Shown here one piece after another: positions 1 through 8,592 of a stretch of DNA of 64,000 nucleotides. Each line of letters opens with the position of its first letter. Position 1 is the stretch's first letter. The DNA lies in the NCBI RefSeq assembly GCF_002080415.1, contig NZ_CP020474.1, positions 186,001 to 250,000 on the forward strand, written 5' to 3'. Made by a program: the position numbers and the translations under genes. The DNA comes from Roseovarius mucosus. Its GTDB lineage: Bacteria; Pseudomonadota; Alphaproteobacteria; Rhodobacterales; Rhodobacteraceae. The notes beneath the pieces were generated by a model that saw only the letters and a list, made by a program, of their open reading frames with translations, was not told the DNA's origin and searched no databases.

Positions 1-532
1 GGCTCACGATCCGGCGGCTCTCGCTCACGATCAGATCGGTCAATTCCAGATCCTCTGGCCCCAAAGTCATCGACAAAAGCTGCGCCGCACCCGTAATGCC
101 CGCCAGCGGGTTCTTGATCTCATGCGCCAGCATTTCCGCCATGCCGATCGCCGATTTCGCCGCCGATTTCACATTGCTGTTCTGCACCATGCGCCCGGCC
201 AACTCGCGCGGACTGATCAGCATGATCATATGCCCCGGACAGCCCGTCAGCGGTGCCACCTGTAAATTGCACTGCATCGGCGCGCGCTCGCCCGTGCCCA
301 CATCGACATCATTGACAAAAAGCGGGGCATCATTCGCCCGCGCCCGCTCGAACGCCTCTTCCAGCGGCGCGTTGACCGCCAGCTTGTCCCACACCGGCTG
401 CCCCATCAGCGCCCGTGACGACGACATCATGAACCCCTCCGCCGCCGGGTTGATCCCCGCGATGCGGTCCTGCGGATCAAGCAGGATCGCCGGCACCGGC
501 AGCGAGGTCCAGATCGCATCCTCCCCGCTCAT
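1..532 (-). CDS. ntrB: Nitrogen regulation sensor histidine kinase NtrB (3' part outside window)
   Basis: Cytoplasmic two-component kinase that phosphorylates NtrC under nitrogen limitation and acts as a phosphatase when bound to PII. I translated the 177 visible codons. They give an N-terminal PAS-like sensor region (residues 1-110, no membrane segment) followed by the H-box AHEIKNPLAG, with the phospho-acceptor His at about residue 137. The ATG overlaps the dusB stop as ATGA, so the two genes are translationally coupled. This is the nifR3(dusB)-ntrB-ntrC arrangement known from Rhodobacter. The catalytic ATPase domain lies beyond the window edge. Confidence 0.93.
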   Translation of the reverse strand, partial: MSGEDAIWTSLPVPAILLDPQDRIAGINPAAEGFMMSSSRALMGQPVWDKLAVNAPLEEAFERARANDAPLFVNDVDVGTGERAPMQCNLQVAPLTGCPGHMIMLISPRELAGRMVQNSNVKSAAKSAIGMAEMLAHEIKNPLAGITGAAQLLSMTLGPEDLELTDLIVSESRRIVS

Positions 533-1530
533 GCTGCTGCCCGCGCGTCCATTGCCCGCGCCTCCATCGCTTCGGGCAAGTGCTCCAGCACCACAGCGGG
601 CGTGCGCGCCGTCAGCACCGCCCGCCGCAGGCGATCACCGGTGCCCGCCGCATCCATATACCAACCCAGATGCTTGCGCGCGACGCGCAGGCCCAGATCA
701 CCCCCGTAAAAGCCGAGCATCGCCTCGTAATGCCCCGCCACAAGATCGGCCAAGGCAACCCCCTGCGGCACCAAGGGGGCCGCGCCCCGCCCCATCGCCG
801 CCGCCACCTCTGCCAAGACCCAGGGCCGCCCACGCGCGCCCCGGCCAATCATCACACCTGCCGCCCCCGACTGTGCCACCGCCTTGCGTGCCGTGGAAGT
901 GTCGACAATATCGCCGTTGGCGATGACTGGAATGTTAACAGCCGCAACAATGTCCGAAATTGCCAGCCAATCGGCGGCTCCCGTGTAAAACTGACAGCGC
1001 GTGCGCCCATGCACCGTAACCATCGCCACGCCCGCCGCCTCTGCCCGCCGCGCCAATTCCGGCGCGTTGAGACAATCGTGATCCCACCCTAGGCGCATTT
1101 TCAATGTCACCGGCACATCAACAGCGCCAACAACCGCCTCGATCAGCCGCAGCGCATGATCCGGATCCCGCATCAAGGCCGAGCCCGATGCGCCAGATCC
1201 GCTGCCACTCACCACCTTCTTGGCCGGGCACCCCATATTGATGTCGATGATCCGCGCGCCTTGATCCGCAACGACGCGCGCCGCCTCTGCCATCCACTGC
1301 GCATCGCAGCCCGCCAGTTGCACCGCCGTGCTTTCGGCCCCTAGGCCCAATTCCGCTTTACCGCGTGCCGAGGGTTTGGCCTGCACCATCTCTTGGCTGG
1401 CGACCATTTCACTTACCACAAGCCCCGCGCCAAAGCTCGCCACCACGTTGCGAAACGGCAGGTCCGTGATTCCCGCCATTGGCGCCAAAAGAACCGGTGT
1501 CGCCAAAGCCTTGTCCGCGATCCTGAGCAT
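529..1530 (-). CDS. dusB: tRNA-dihydrouridine synthase DusB (NifR3)
   Basis: FMN-dependent enzyme that reduces specific uridines in tRNA D-loops to dihydrouridine. The 333-residue protein is a TIM-barrel of normal family length. Visible motifs are MAGITDLPFR near the N-terminus, DINMGCPAKKV with the catalytic Cys at about 101, TVHGRTR, PVIANGDI and the phosphate-binding IGRGARGRPW. It is the first gene of a dusB-ntrB operon, with a 4-base overlap. A TTGACA hexamer lies upstream on the minus strand in the 161-base gap shared with the divergent ispDF, but I found no convincing -10 partner. Confidence 0.95.
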   Translation of the reverse strand: MLRIADKALATPVLLAPMAGITDLPFRNVVASFGAGLVVSEMVASQEMVQAKPSARGKAELGLGAESTAVQLAGCDAQWMAEAARVVADQGARIIDINMGCPAKKVVSGSGSGASGSALMRDPDHALRLIEAVVGAVDVPVTLKMRLGWDHDCLNAPELARRAEAAGVAMVTVHGRTRCQFYTGAADWLAISDIVAAVNIPVIANGDIVDTSTARKAVAQSGAAGVMIGRGARGRPWVLAEVAAAMGRGAAPLVPQGVALADLVAGHYEAMLGFYGGDLGLRVARKHLGWYMDAAGTGDRLRRAVLTARTPAVVLEHLPEAMEARAMDARAAA

Positions 1531-1691
1531 GTCCCTGCCTAATCCTTGTGCATAACCTCGGTTCTACCCGTGAACCCTGTGTCAAACAATGATCACAGGC
1601 CCAAATAACAGTCGCAGCGCGACGTAACGCCTAATAAATAGGCAGATGCTCAGCCATTGCGCTTGGATAAAACCCGCCCTAATCAAGAGGC

Positions 1692-2834
1692 ATGACAACC
1701 GCCGCCCTCATCGTCGCCGCCGGTCGTGGCACCCGCGCAGGCGGGGACTGCCCCAAGCAATGGCAGCCCCTTCTGGGCCGCCGCGTGATCGACTGGACGC
1801 TCGACGCCTTTCTGGGTGCCGACGGCATCGACCGCATTTTGGTCGTGCTCCATCCCGATGACCTCGGCCAGCTCGCCCCTCATCCCCGGATCACGTTCAC
1901 AACCGGCGGTGCAACCCGGTCCTCTTCGGTCCGAAACGGGCTCGAAGCGCTGGCAAGCGACCCGCCCGATCACGTGCTTATCCACGATGTCGCGCGCTGT
2001 TGTACAAAATCAGCTTACATAGCTTACATAGCTTACAAAATCGCCAACACCGACTTGCCCGCATTGGCCCCGGCATTGCCCGTCACAGATGCGCTCTGGA
2101 CTGGGGCCGAAGGCCAGGTAACCGGCACCCGCGACCGCACCGGCCTCTACCGCGCCCAAACGCCGCAAGCCTTTGATTTCAAAACTATCCTTGCCGCTCA
2201 TCAGGCGCATGAAGGCGACGCCGCCGACGATGTTGCCGTGGCCCGCGCCGCAGGCGTAAAGGTTGCCATCCTCGACGGCGATGAGGATAATCTCAAGATC
2301 ACCCACCCGCACGACTTTGCGCGTGCCGAGAAAATACTTGGAAATCAAATGGATATACGTGTCGGCTCAGGTTTTGATGTGCATCGCTTCGGCCCCGGCG
2401 ACCATTGCATGCTCTGCGGTGTGGCCGTCCCCCATGATCGCGGTCTGCAAGGCCATTCCGATGCAGATGTCGGCCTCCACGCTCTCGCAGACGCGATATA
2501 TGGTGGTTTGGCGCAGGGCGACATTGGCCGTCACTTCCCCCCCAGCGATCCCCAATGGAAAGGGGCCGAAAGCCACATCTTTTTGCGTCATGCCGTTGCA
2601 TTGGCATCCGAGTTAGGATTTAAAATCAATAATATAGATGTCACTCTAATCTGTGAACGGCCCAAGATAACGCCCCATGCCCCCGCCATGCAGGCCGCTT
2701 TGTCCGAGATCACCGGCATTGCGCCGGACCGGATTTCCGTCAAAGCCACCACCTCCGAACGCCTTGGCTTCACCGGACGAGAGGAAGGCATTGCCGCGCA
2801 GGCCGTTGTGACATTGGTCAAGACATGCGCCTAA
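1692..2834 (+). CDS. ispDF: Bifunctional IspD/IspF enzyme of the MEP isoprenoid pathway
   Basis: This is a fusion of 2-C-methyl-D-erythritol 4-phosphate cytidylyltransferase (about residues 1-218) and 2-C-methyl-D-erythritol 2,4-cyclodiphosphate synthase (about 220-380), a form common in alphaproteobacteria. IspD signs are [14 protein letters not shown] and CPKQW for nucleotide binding, and [11 protein letters not shown]. IspF signs are DVHRF and [11 protein letters not shown] (zinc ligands), [14 protein letters not shown]. The IspD half is odd at residues 103-116: the usual HDAARP loop reads HDVARCC and is followed by AYIAYIAYK, encoded by a 9-base tandem repeat (2013-2039). The frame stays open. 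The ATG is preceded at close range by AAGAGG. The stop overlaps pgpA by 10 bases. Confidence 0.95.
   Translation: MTTAALIVAAGRGTRAGGDCPKQWQPLLGRRVIDWTLDAFLGADGIDRILVVLHPDDLGQLAPHPRITFTTGGATRSSSVRNGLEALASDPPDHVLIHDVARCCTKSAYIAYIAYKIANTDLPALAPALPVTDALWTGAEGQVTGTRDRTGLYRAQTPQAFDFKTILAAHQAHEGDAADDVAVARAAGVKVAILDGDEDNLKITHPHDFARAEKILGNQMDIRVGSGFDVHRFGPGDHCMLCGVAVPHDRGLQGHSDADVGLHALADAIYGGLAQGDIGRHFPPSDPQWKGAESHIFLRHAVALASELGFKINNIDVTLICERPKITPHAPAMQAALSEITGIAPDRISVKATTSERLGFTGREEGIAAQAVVTLVKTCA
2013..2039. repeat. 9-base tandem repeat inside ispD part of ispDF
   Basis: GCTTACATA occurs twice and GCTTACAAA once, head to tail, coding for Ala-Tyr-Ile, Ala-Tyr-Ile, Ala-Tyr-Lys. The nine bases TACAAAATC occur just before the block and again at its end. 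The stretch is A+T-rich in a G+C-rich gene and replaces part of the helix after the conserved HDAAR loop of IspD. Each unit is a multiple of three, so unit gain or loss would keep the frame. Confidence 0.85.
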
Positions 2835-3322
2835 CCCATTTGATTTGCACGTTTTTTTACGTGGGCCACCTGCGCCCAGCTCCGGGCACCTGGGGGTCTC
2901 TTGCGGCTCTGCCTGTGGCATGGGCGCTACATCTGGTCGGTGGCCCCGCCCTCCTCTGCGTGGGAACTGTACTCGCCTTCGCTTTAGGATGGTGGGCTAC
3001 ACATTTGGAAACAAAAGGAAAAGATAACCACGACCCGTCAGAGATCGTGATCGACGAGGTGGCCGGCCAATGGCTTGCCTTTTTGCCAGTGTCGATTGGG
3101 GCGTCTCATGCCGGGGCTGACCTCCTAAGCCTTTGGCCAGGTTTTGTTTTTTCCTTCGTCGCCTTTCGGTTCTTCGACATAACCAAACTCGGCCCTATCG
3201 GCTGGGCTGACCGCCGCAATGACGCACTTGGCGTCATGCTTGATGACATCCTCGCCGGCCTTGCCGCAGCCCTCTGTGTGCTGCTGGCCGCGGGATTCTA
3301 TCACGGGGTTCTAGGCCTATGA
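2825..3322 (+). CDS. pgpA: Phosphatidylglycerophosphatase A
   Basis: Membrane-bound phosphatase that converts phosphatidylglycerol phosphate to phosphatidylglycerol. The 165-residue protein matches family length and has [14 protein letters not shown] near the N-terminus, [13 protein letters not shown] at about 74 (acidic active-site loop) and several hydrophobic segments. The start ATG lies inside the end of ispDF (10-base overlap) and the stop overlaps cinA (ATGA), giving a tight ispDF-pgpA-cinA unit. Confidence 0.93.
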   Translation: MRLTHLICTFFYVGHLRPAPGTWGSLAALPVAWALHLVGGPALLCVGTVLAFALGWWATHLETKGKDNHDPSEIVIDEVAGQWLAFLPVSIGASHAGADLLSLWPGFVFSFVAFRFFDITKLGPIGWADRRNDALGVMLDDILAGLAAALCVLLAAGFYHGVLGL

Positions 3323-3789
3323 TCACAAACGAAATTCTCAAACTCTGCAGCGCGCGCGGCCTCAAGATCGCCACCGCAGAAAGCTGCACAGGCGGCTTGG
3401 TGGCCGCCGCCTTGACCGATGTTCCTGGCTCCTCTGTTGTGGTTGAACGTGGCTTTGTAACCTATTCAAATACTGCGAAAGTCGAGATGCTAGGCGTGTC
3501 AGAGCACACGCTCGCCACCTATGGCGCAGTCTCAGAGCAGGTGGCACAGGAAATGGCGCAAGGGGCCCTCAGCCATAGCACCGCCCATCTCGCCGTATCC
3601 ATCACCGGCATCGCAGGCCCCGGCGGGTCCGAGCACAAACCCGAAGGTCGCGTTTGCTTTGGCCTTGCGATGGCGGGCCACCCGACCAAAACTGAAACGG
3701 TTGAGTTTGGCCCTCTGGGCCGCAGCGCCGTTCGTGAAAACGCGCGCGACCACGCTTTGAAAATGCTTTTTATCGCTTTAAATGAGTAA
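3319..3789 (+). CDS. pncC: CinA C-terminal domain protein, nicotinamide-nucleotide amidohydrolase
   Basis: A stand-alone 156-residue CinA C-terminal domain, the family that deamidates nicotinamide mononucleotide (PncC) for NAD recycling. Family signatures are ATAESCTGGLVAAALTDVPG at the N-terminus (the Ser/Cys region of the active site), GFVTYSN, and SITGIAGPGG in the second half. The larger N-terminal MoCF-like domain of full CinA is absent, as usual in proteobacteria. It is translationally coupled to pgpA by a 4-base overlap and runs convergently into the RatA-like gene with a gap of only 15 bases. Confidence 0.92.
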   Translation: MITNEILKLCSARGLKIATAESCTGGLVAAALTDVPGSSVVVERGFVTYSNTAKVEMLGVSEHTLATYGAVSEQVAQEMAQGALSHSTAHLAVSITGIAGPGGSEHKPEGRVCFGLAMAGHPTKTETVEFGPLGRSAVRENARDHALKMLFIALNE

Positions 3790-3804
3790 CGTGTCGTCCA
3801 TAAT

Positions 3805-4257
3805 TCATGCTGCGCCATACAGCTCTTGTGCCCGCTGCTCAAAGGCCCGCACGATCCGCTTCATCGCCTCGTAGAAAAACAGATCCGCTGCCGATTGCAA
3901 CAACCTGTTTTTGAACGCAAAATCCACATCAAAGCTGACCTCGCACCCGCCTTCGACATCGCGAAACGCCCAGTTCGAGCGCATGTGGTGAAATGGCCCC
4001 TCCAGATATTCGGTCTCAATCCGCCGCATCTCGGGCCAGAGCACAACGCGACTGCCAAAGCGTTCACGGAACACCTTGAAACTAATCACAAGATCCGCCT
4101 CCATGATTTCAGACCCATCGTCTTGCGGGCGCACGGATCGCACCCGCGCGGCCGCCGTCCACGGCAGGAATTGCGGGTAGCTCGCCACATCGGCGACGAG
4201 CGTATACATCTGCTCAGCCGTGTAGCGTAGAACACGTGTTTCTGAATGTGTTGGCAT
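3805..4257 (-). CDS. Coq10/RatA-type START-fold protein (SRPBCC family)
   Basis: 150-residue single-domain protein of the polyketide cyclase/START superfamily. Relatives are mitochondrial Coq10, a ubiquinone-binding protein needed for respiration, and E. coli RatA, described as a ribosome-association toxin. Sequence signs are the N-terminal [22 protein letters not shown], which aligns with the family start, the RFGSRV strand, and [13 protein letters not shown] before the C-terminal amphipathic helix. The coenzyme-Q role is more likely in an aerobic alphaproteobacterium, but this is inference. It is divergent from the phosphoribosyltransferase gene across 71 bases. Confidence 0.85.
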   Translation of the reverse strand: MPTHSETRVLRYTAEQMYTLVADVASYPQFLPWTAAARVRSVRPQDDGSEIMEADLVISFKVFRERFGSRVVLWPEMRRIETEYLEGPFHHMRSNWAFRDVEGGCEVSFDVDFAFKNRLLQSAADLFFYEAMKRIVRAFEQRAQELYGAA

Positions 4258-4275
4258 GCGCCCCCCGGTTTCCGC

Positions 4276-4310
4276 GTGACAGTGCGTCGCTTTTTCCTAG
4301 ACTGTCTAGG
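4276..4310 (+). promoter_or_regulatory. Putative hpt promoter with overlapping dyad
   Basis: GTGACA (4276-4281) and TAGACT (4298-4303), separated by 16 bases, resemble a sigma-70 promoter. The inverted repeat CCTAGA-CTG-TCTAGG (4296-4310) covers the -10 region, where a repressor could sit. The gene's ribosome site (CAAGGGGGT) and ATG follow at 4329. This is predicted from sequence only. Confidence 0.4.
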
Positions 4311-4328
4311 GATGTTCAAGGGGGTCAC

Positions 4329-4877
4329 ATGCCGCAGCACGCCTATGTTATCGATAAAATGATCTCGGCCAAGAGCATAGCCGCGCGAATCGAGGCGCTT
4401 TCGCATGAGATCGAGGCCGAATTTGCAGGCACCCAGAAATTGGTGGTGGTGGGCCTCTTGCGCGGCTCTTTCATCTTTATCGCCGATCTCGTGCGCGAGC
4501 TTGACCTGCCGGTCGAGGTTGATTTTGTTGAGACCTCTTCCTATGGAAACGCCATGGAAAGCAGTCGAGAAGTGCGTATTCTCAAGGACTTGCGTGGCGA
4601 TATTGAAGGGCGCGACGTGCTTGTTGTCGAGGATATCGTGGACACAGGTCATACACTTTTTCACGTGCTGCACCTCCTCCAGAGCCGAAGGCCGCATAAG
4701 CTCCGAACCATCGCCCTTCTCGACAAACCCTCGCGCCGCGAGGCGGATATTCGGGCCGACTGGATTGGGTTCGAAATCCCCGATGAGTTTGTCGTGGGCT
4801 ATGGCATCGACTATGCCCAACGCAATCGTAATCTGCCCTATATCGGCAAAGTGAGATTTGTCACTGAGGAGCGATAA
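4329..4877 (+). CDS. hpt: Hypoxanthine phosphoribosyltransferase
   Basis: Purine salvage enzyme transferring the phosphoribosyl group of PRPP to hypoxanthine (or guanine). The 182-residue form starts at the ATG at 4329, chosen because an AAGGGGGT ribosome site lies 3 bases upstream and homologues begin near this [15 protein letters not shown]. An in-frame open stretch reaches back to 4236 but lacks family similarity. Motifs are [29 protein letters not shown] and the PRPP loop [13 protein letters not shown]. The stop codon (4875-4877) directly touches the encoded CCA end of the convergent tRNA-Arg gene. Confidence 0.92.
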   Translation: MPQHAYVIDKMISAKSIAARIEALSHEIEAEFAGTQKLVVVGLLRGSFIFIADLVRELDLPVEVDFVETSSYGNAMESSREVRILKDLRGDIEGRDVLVVEDIVDTGHTLFHVLHLLQSRRPHKLRTIALLDKPSRREADIRADWIGFEIPDEFVVGYGIDYAQRNRNLPYIGKVRFVTEER

Positions 4878-4954
4878 TGGCGGACCCAAGAGGATTCGAA
4901 CCTCTGGCCTCTGCCTTCGGAGGGCAGCGCTCTATCCAGCTGAGCTATGGGTCC
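4878..4954 (-). tRNA. tRNA-Arg (anticodon CCG)
   Basis: Read on the minus strand the 77 bases fold as a cloverleaf. The acceptor stem is GGACCCA/TGGGTCC with discriminator G, and CCA is encoded. The D arm contains AGCTCAGCTGGATAGAGC. The anticodon stem CTGCC/GGCAG holds loop CTCCGAA with anticodon CCG, and the T arm has GGTTCGAATCC. It reads the CGG arginine codon. It lies on the same strand as the suf operon, 48 bases beyond sufS, and end to end with hpt. Confidence 0.97.
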
Positions 4955-4971
4955 ACTTTTGCGGTGGTATA

Positions 4972-4992
4972 GCGGGGCCAGACCGGCCCCGC
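4972..4992 (-). terminator. Hairpin after sufS, terminator-like
   Basis: GCGGGGCC and GGCCCCGC form an 8-base-pair perfect stem with a 5-base loop, 11 bases past the sufS stop and 17 bases before the tRNA-Arg gene. No T-run follows on the minus strand, so it is either a weak or factor-assisted terminator, or a 3'-end stabilising hairpin of the suf message. Confidence 0.55.
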
Positions 4993-5002
4993 AATCGTAA
5001 AA

Positions 5003-6223
5003 TCAGCCGAAAAGCTCATGCGCCAGCTCAAGAGCTTCGACCAACACATCCACTTCTTCGCGCGTGTTATACATGGCAAAAGACGCGCGGCAGGTGGCAC
5101 TTACCCCCAGATGCTCCATCAGCGGGCCGGTGCAATGCTGCCCGGCCCGCACCGCCACGCCCTTTTTGTCGAGAATGGTCGAGATGTCGTGGGCATGCGC
5201 AGCGCCTTGCATGGTAAAGGAGAAAATCGCCGCCTTATCCGGTGCTGTGCCTTGCACATTGATCCAATTGAGCCCCGCCAAACGTTCTTGCGCATAGTGG
5301 CTCAGATCATCCTCATGGGCGCTGATCGCCCCCATGCCAATGCCCATCATATACTCCAAGGCGACCCCTAGGCCAATCGTTTGCACGATGCCCGGTGTGC
5401 CCGCCTCAAACTTCATTGGCGGATCATTATAGGTCACCCCGTCGCGCGTCACCTCGCGGATCATATCGCCGCCGCCCATGAACGGGCGCATTTCGGCCAT
5501 CCGGTCTTTTCGGACGAAAATCGCCCCTGATCCCGACGGCCCATAGAGCTTGTGCCCAGTGATCGCGTAAAAATCACACCCCATCTCATCAAGGTTGAGC
5601 GGCATATGCACCGCCGCCTGAGAGCCATCAACCAGCACCGGCACACCGCGCGCCCGGGCAGCATCGCAGATCGCCTTCACATCAACCTTGGTCCCCAACA
5701 CATTGGAAAGATGTGTTATTGCAATCAGTTTCGTCTTGGGCGTGATCGCATCAATCACCTTTTGCGGGTCAAGAGAACCGCGCGCATCCACATCCACCCA
5801 TTTCAGCGCGACGCCCTGACGCTCGCGCAGAAAGTGCCACGGCACGATATTGGCGTGATGCTCCATGATGCTCAGGATGATCTCGTCACCGGCTTCCATG
5901 CGTGGCATCGCCCAGCCATAGGCGACCATATTGATGCCCTCGGTGGTGCCAGAGTTGAAGATGATCTGATCCTCATCGGCCACCCCCAGAAACCGCGCAA
6001 CGATCCCGCGCACCGCCTCGTATTTCTCGGTGGCGAGGTTGCTTAGGTAATGCAGCCCGCGATGCACATTGGCATATTCCATCGAATACGCCCGAGTGAC
6101 TGCGTCGATCACCACCTGCGGCTTTTGTGCGGATGCCCCATTATCCAAATAAACCAAGGGTTTACCGTTCACTTCTCGTGCAAGGATTGGGAAATCGGAA
6201 CGAATTTTCTCGACATCGAACAT
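5003..6223 (-). CDS. sufS: Cysteine desulfurase SufS (group II)
   Basis: PLP enzyme that takes sulfur from cysteine for Fe-S cluster assembly on SufBCD. The 406-residue protein shows NSGTTEGIN, MEHHANIVPW, the PLP lysine in AITGHKLYGPSG (about 225) and the catalytic cysteine in RAGQHCTGP at 364, the same number as in E. coli SufS. The ATG at 6223 follows GGAGGGG, and the preceding gene's stop ends 1 base earlier; the longer upstream reading adds no family sequence. It is the last gene of the suf operon. No sufE or sufU partner gene follows within the window. Confidence 0.96.
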   Translation of the reverse strand: MFDVEKIRSDFPILAREVNGKPLVYLDNGASAQKPQVVIDAVTRAYSMEYANVHRGLHYLSNLATEKYEAVRGIVARFLGVADEDQIIFNSGTTEGINMVAYGWAMPRMEAGDEIILSIMEHHANIVPWHFLRERQGVALKWVDVDARGSLDPQKVIDAITPKTKLIAITHLSNVLGTKVDVKAICDAARARGVPVLVDGSQAAVHMPLNLDEMGCDFYAITGHKLYGPSGSGAIFVRKDRMAEMRPFMGGGDMIREVTRDGVTYNDPPMKFEAGTPGIVQTIGLGVALEYMMGIGMGAISAHEDDLSHYAQERLAGLNWINVQGTAPDKAAIFSFTMQGAAHAHDISTILDKKGVAVRAGQHCTGPLMEHLGVSATCRASFAMYNTREEVDVLVEALELAHELFG

Positions 6224-6224
6224 C

Positions 6225-6821
6225 TTATGCCCCTCCCATTGCGGCCACGCCGACAAGGTTTAGCAGAATGCTTAGTCCGACCGCCATTGCGGCAATGGAC
6301 AGGATGATAATTCCAAATGATTTCAGCATGTTGTCATAGCGGTGCGCCGTATCCACGAACCCTGTCAGGATATAAATCCCCCAGACCGAGGACACAAAGA
6401 TCAACAGGGCTGCCACCGTTGGCAAGGCCAGAACAAGCACGGCAACCGCCGCTTGCAGGATAAGGCGCAGGACCTGCAACCAGCAAATCAGCACCAGAAC
6501 ATCCTGCACTGCCGCCTTACCCCCCAGCATGCCGCCGACCCAAAAGAGCGCATAGACCGTGATGACAAGCGCCCCCAACAAGAACAGGGTGAAAAGCAGC
6601 GGCGAATGAAACGCCGGCGGCATCAGCGTTGGCGCGGTCGGGTCCATCGGCGGCGCAAGGCGCAATGACACAGAATACACGATCGCATTGAGCACCGACA
6701 TCAGCACCAGTGCCATCCACAGTATCTGCTGCGGCAGGCCAAACCCGATCAGCGCCCGTGCCGCCTCTCGCGGGCGAAACAAGGTTTCCAGCAACAGCGC
6801 CTTGAACTCTGCCTGCGTCAT
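6225..6821 (-). CDS. Yip1-like integral membrane protein in suf operon
   Basis: 198-residue membrane protein with about five hydrophobic segments, starting MTQAEFKALLLETLFRPREAARALIG. A short amphipathic N-terminus followed by clustered helices is typical of the Yip1/DUF1282 domain. Function is unknown. The ATG was chosen because it overlaps the upstream stop as ATGA (6818-6821). Its stop precedes the sufS ATG by 1 base, so it is translated as part of the suf message. A role in Fe-S metabolism is only suggested by position. Confidence 0.75.
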   Translation of the reverse strand: MTQAEFKALLLETLFRPREAARALIGFGLPQQILWMALVLMSVLNAIVYSVSLRLAPPMDPTAPTLMPPAFHSPLLFTLFLLGALVITVYALFWVGGMLGGKAAVQDVLVLICWLQVLRLILQAAVAVLVLALPTVAALLIFVSSVWGIYILTGFVDTAHRYDNMLKSFGIIILSIAAMAVGLSILLNLVGVAAMGGA

Positions 6822-7303
6822 GCCCCGCCCCATTCTGCCTCGATCAAGCCCGACACCCAGAACCACAGGAAAACCAGCAACCACAAAAGGCCCACACCCT
6901 GCAATTCAAGCCCAGGCCCGACGAATCCAGCGACAAGACCGTGTAACAAGATCAACGGACTAGCGGCCAGAAACGCCCAGAAGAGGGCAATCCGCGCGCC
7001 AAAGGCGGTTCCTTTGCCACGCAACACCCGTGCAATGCCATGGCTCATAAGTGCCAGTGCATAGAGGATCAACGGCGCAATAAAAATCCAGGCCAAGAGC
7101 GAGGCCCCCAGCAGCGGATTAAGCTCTTGGCCCGTCAAATGCGCCTCTCGCGCAAGGCGTGGCCATTGCGCGACAAACACCACCACACAGGCCGCAATCA
7201 GCATCACCAGCGCGCGGTCTTCACGCGGGCCCATGGCCAACAAGCGCCGCACCACCCGGCGCGGACCGCGATAGGTGGCCACAAGATCGGTCGTGACCGG
7301 CAT
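6818..7303 (-). CDS. Uncharacterised membrane protein in suf operon
   Basis: 161 residues with roughly four hydrophobic segments (about 33-48, 65-92, 105-125, 135-155) after a basic N-terminus (YRGPRRVVRRLL). It resembles the following Yip1-like protein in layout, and the two may form a hetero-oligomer; that is inference. The start overlaps the sufD stop by one base (TGATG) and the stop overlaps the next start (ATGA). I recognise no catalytic motif. Confidence 0.7.
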   Translation of the reverse strand: MPVTTDLVATYRGPRRVVRRLLAMGPREDRALVMLIAACVVVFVAQWPRLAREAHLTGQELNPLLGASLLAWIFIAPLILYALALMSHGIARVLRGKGTAFGARIALFWAFLAASPLILLHGLVAGFVGPGLELQGVGLLWLLVFLWFWVSGLIEAEWGGA

Positions 7304-8592
7304 CAGCGGCGCCTGCGCTCCAGCCAGGCAGCAAGCTGGCTGTTGATATCCTCGCGCAGGCCCTCATCCTCGATTTCCTCAACGGCTTCGGCCAGAAACG
7401 AGAGCGTCAGCAGATCGGTTGCGATCGGCCGCGGAATGCCCCGCGCCCGCAGGTAATAGAGCGCATCCTCGTCAATCGCCCCCGAGGTCGAGCCATGCGA
7501 ACAGGCCACGTCATCGGCATAGATTTCCAGTTCCGGCTTGGCCAGGAACTGGCTGTCCTCATCCAACAAGAGCGCTTGGCTGATCTGATAGCCATCCGTC
7601 TTTTGTGCGCCGGGCTTCACCAGGATCTTACCTTGAAACACGCCCGTCGCCCCGTTGCGCAGCACTTTTTTGAACACCTGTCGGCTCTCGCAGCGCTGCG
7701 CATCATGGGTCACGAAGACCGTGTCATCCTGATGGAAATCCCCATCGCCCATGGCGGCCCCTGCCACATGCGCCACCGCATCATCGCCCAACAGCTCAAT
7801 CACACATTCATTGCGTGTCATCACCCCATTGGCCGTCAGGGTGAAGGATTTAAAGAGGCTCTCTGCTCCCAACCGGGCAAAGACATGGGTCGCGGCGCGC
7901 CGCTCGTGATCACGTCCCTGCGTGCGGATATGGTGAAACCGTGCGCCGTCGCCGACGTCAACTTCCATCACCTTGTTAAACCGCGCGGCGGCGGGGCCAT
8001 TCTCGAGAATGGTAACTTCGGCCTCGGGATCAAGCTTGATCACATGATGCAGGATCGCATCAGAAACCTCTGATTTATGGACATAAACCAGATTGATCGG
8101 CTTGCTCGGGCGGCCCGTCACATGGATCAGAACCCCGTCCGAGGCATAGGCGGTGTTCAGAGCGGCGAGCGGACGCACCACAGGCGTTTGCCCGCGTTCT
8201 TCGAGCACGCCGTAGAGATCGCGCACCCAATGGATATCGCTCTTCGCGGCCATGCTCAGCCGGTCGATACGCACCCCTTCCAGTGTCAGATCATCACTCG
8301 CCTCGGCATCGAACACGCCATCGACGAAAACCAGCTTGAGCCGATCAACCGCTGCAAAGCTATCCGGCTCATCGTCATTGAGAAACAGCGCCGCATGCGG
8401 TGCCTCGGCTTGCGCCAGGCTGTCGGGGCGAGTGAATTTCCAGTATTCATCGCGCCGATCCGGCAGGCCCATAGCCTGCAATCGCGTCAGCGCCGCCTCA
8501 CGCGCGCCCGTCGCCCAAAGCCCGCCTTTGGGCAATGTCATGGCCTCCAGCCGCGCCTCAAGCGCTGTTTGCTTAGCTTGCGGCTGCGCCAT
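7303..8592 (-). CDS. sufD: Fe-S cluster assembly protein SufD
   Basis: Scaffold subunit of the SufBC2D complex. The 429-residue protein has the SufBD core beta-helix in its second half (ATHVFARLGAESLFKSFT, then GKILVKPGAQKTDGYQ) and the conserved C-terminal DDVACSHGSTSGAIDEDALYYLRARGI stretch, which includes the His used at the SufB-SufD interface. The ATG at 8592 forms TGATG with the sufC stop; a GTG one codon upstream is the alternative. It acts in the cytoplasm with SufB and SufC. Confidence 0.95.
   Translation of the reverse strand: MAQPQAKQTALEARLEAMTLPKGGLWATGAREAALTRLQAMGLPDRRDEYWKFTRPDSLAQAEAPHAALFLNDDEPDSFAAVDRLKLVFVDGVFDAEASDDLTLEGVRIDRLSMAAKSDIHWVRDLYGVLEERGQTPVVRPLAALNTAYASDGVLIHVTGRPSKPINLVYVHKSEVSDAILHHVIKLDPEAEVTILENGPAAARFNKVMEVDVGDGARFHHIRTQGRDHERRAATHVFARLGAESLFKSFTLTANGVMTRNECVIELLGDDAVAHVAGAAMGDGDFHQDDTVFVTHDAQRCESRQVFKKVLRNGATGVFQGKILVKPGAQKTDGYQISQALLLDEDSQFLAKPELEIYADDVACSHGSTSGAIDEDALYYLRARGIPRPIATDLLTLSFLAEAVEEIEDEGLREDINSQLAAWLERRRR

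Noticed and set aside
1629..1643. Small dyad GCCTA-ATAAA-TAGGC upstream of ispDF
   Set aside because: Only a 5-base-pair stem without a T-run or promoter context; too weak to call.
1981..2060. Frameshift or pseudogene in ispDF
   Set aside because: Although the protein sequence is odd here, the frame stays open on both sides, the repeat unit is a multiple of three, and conserved motifs resume at PVTDALWTG.
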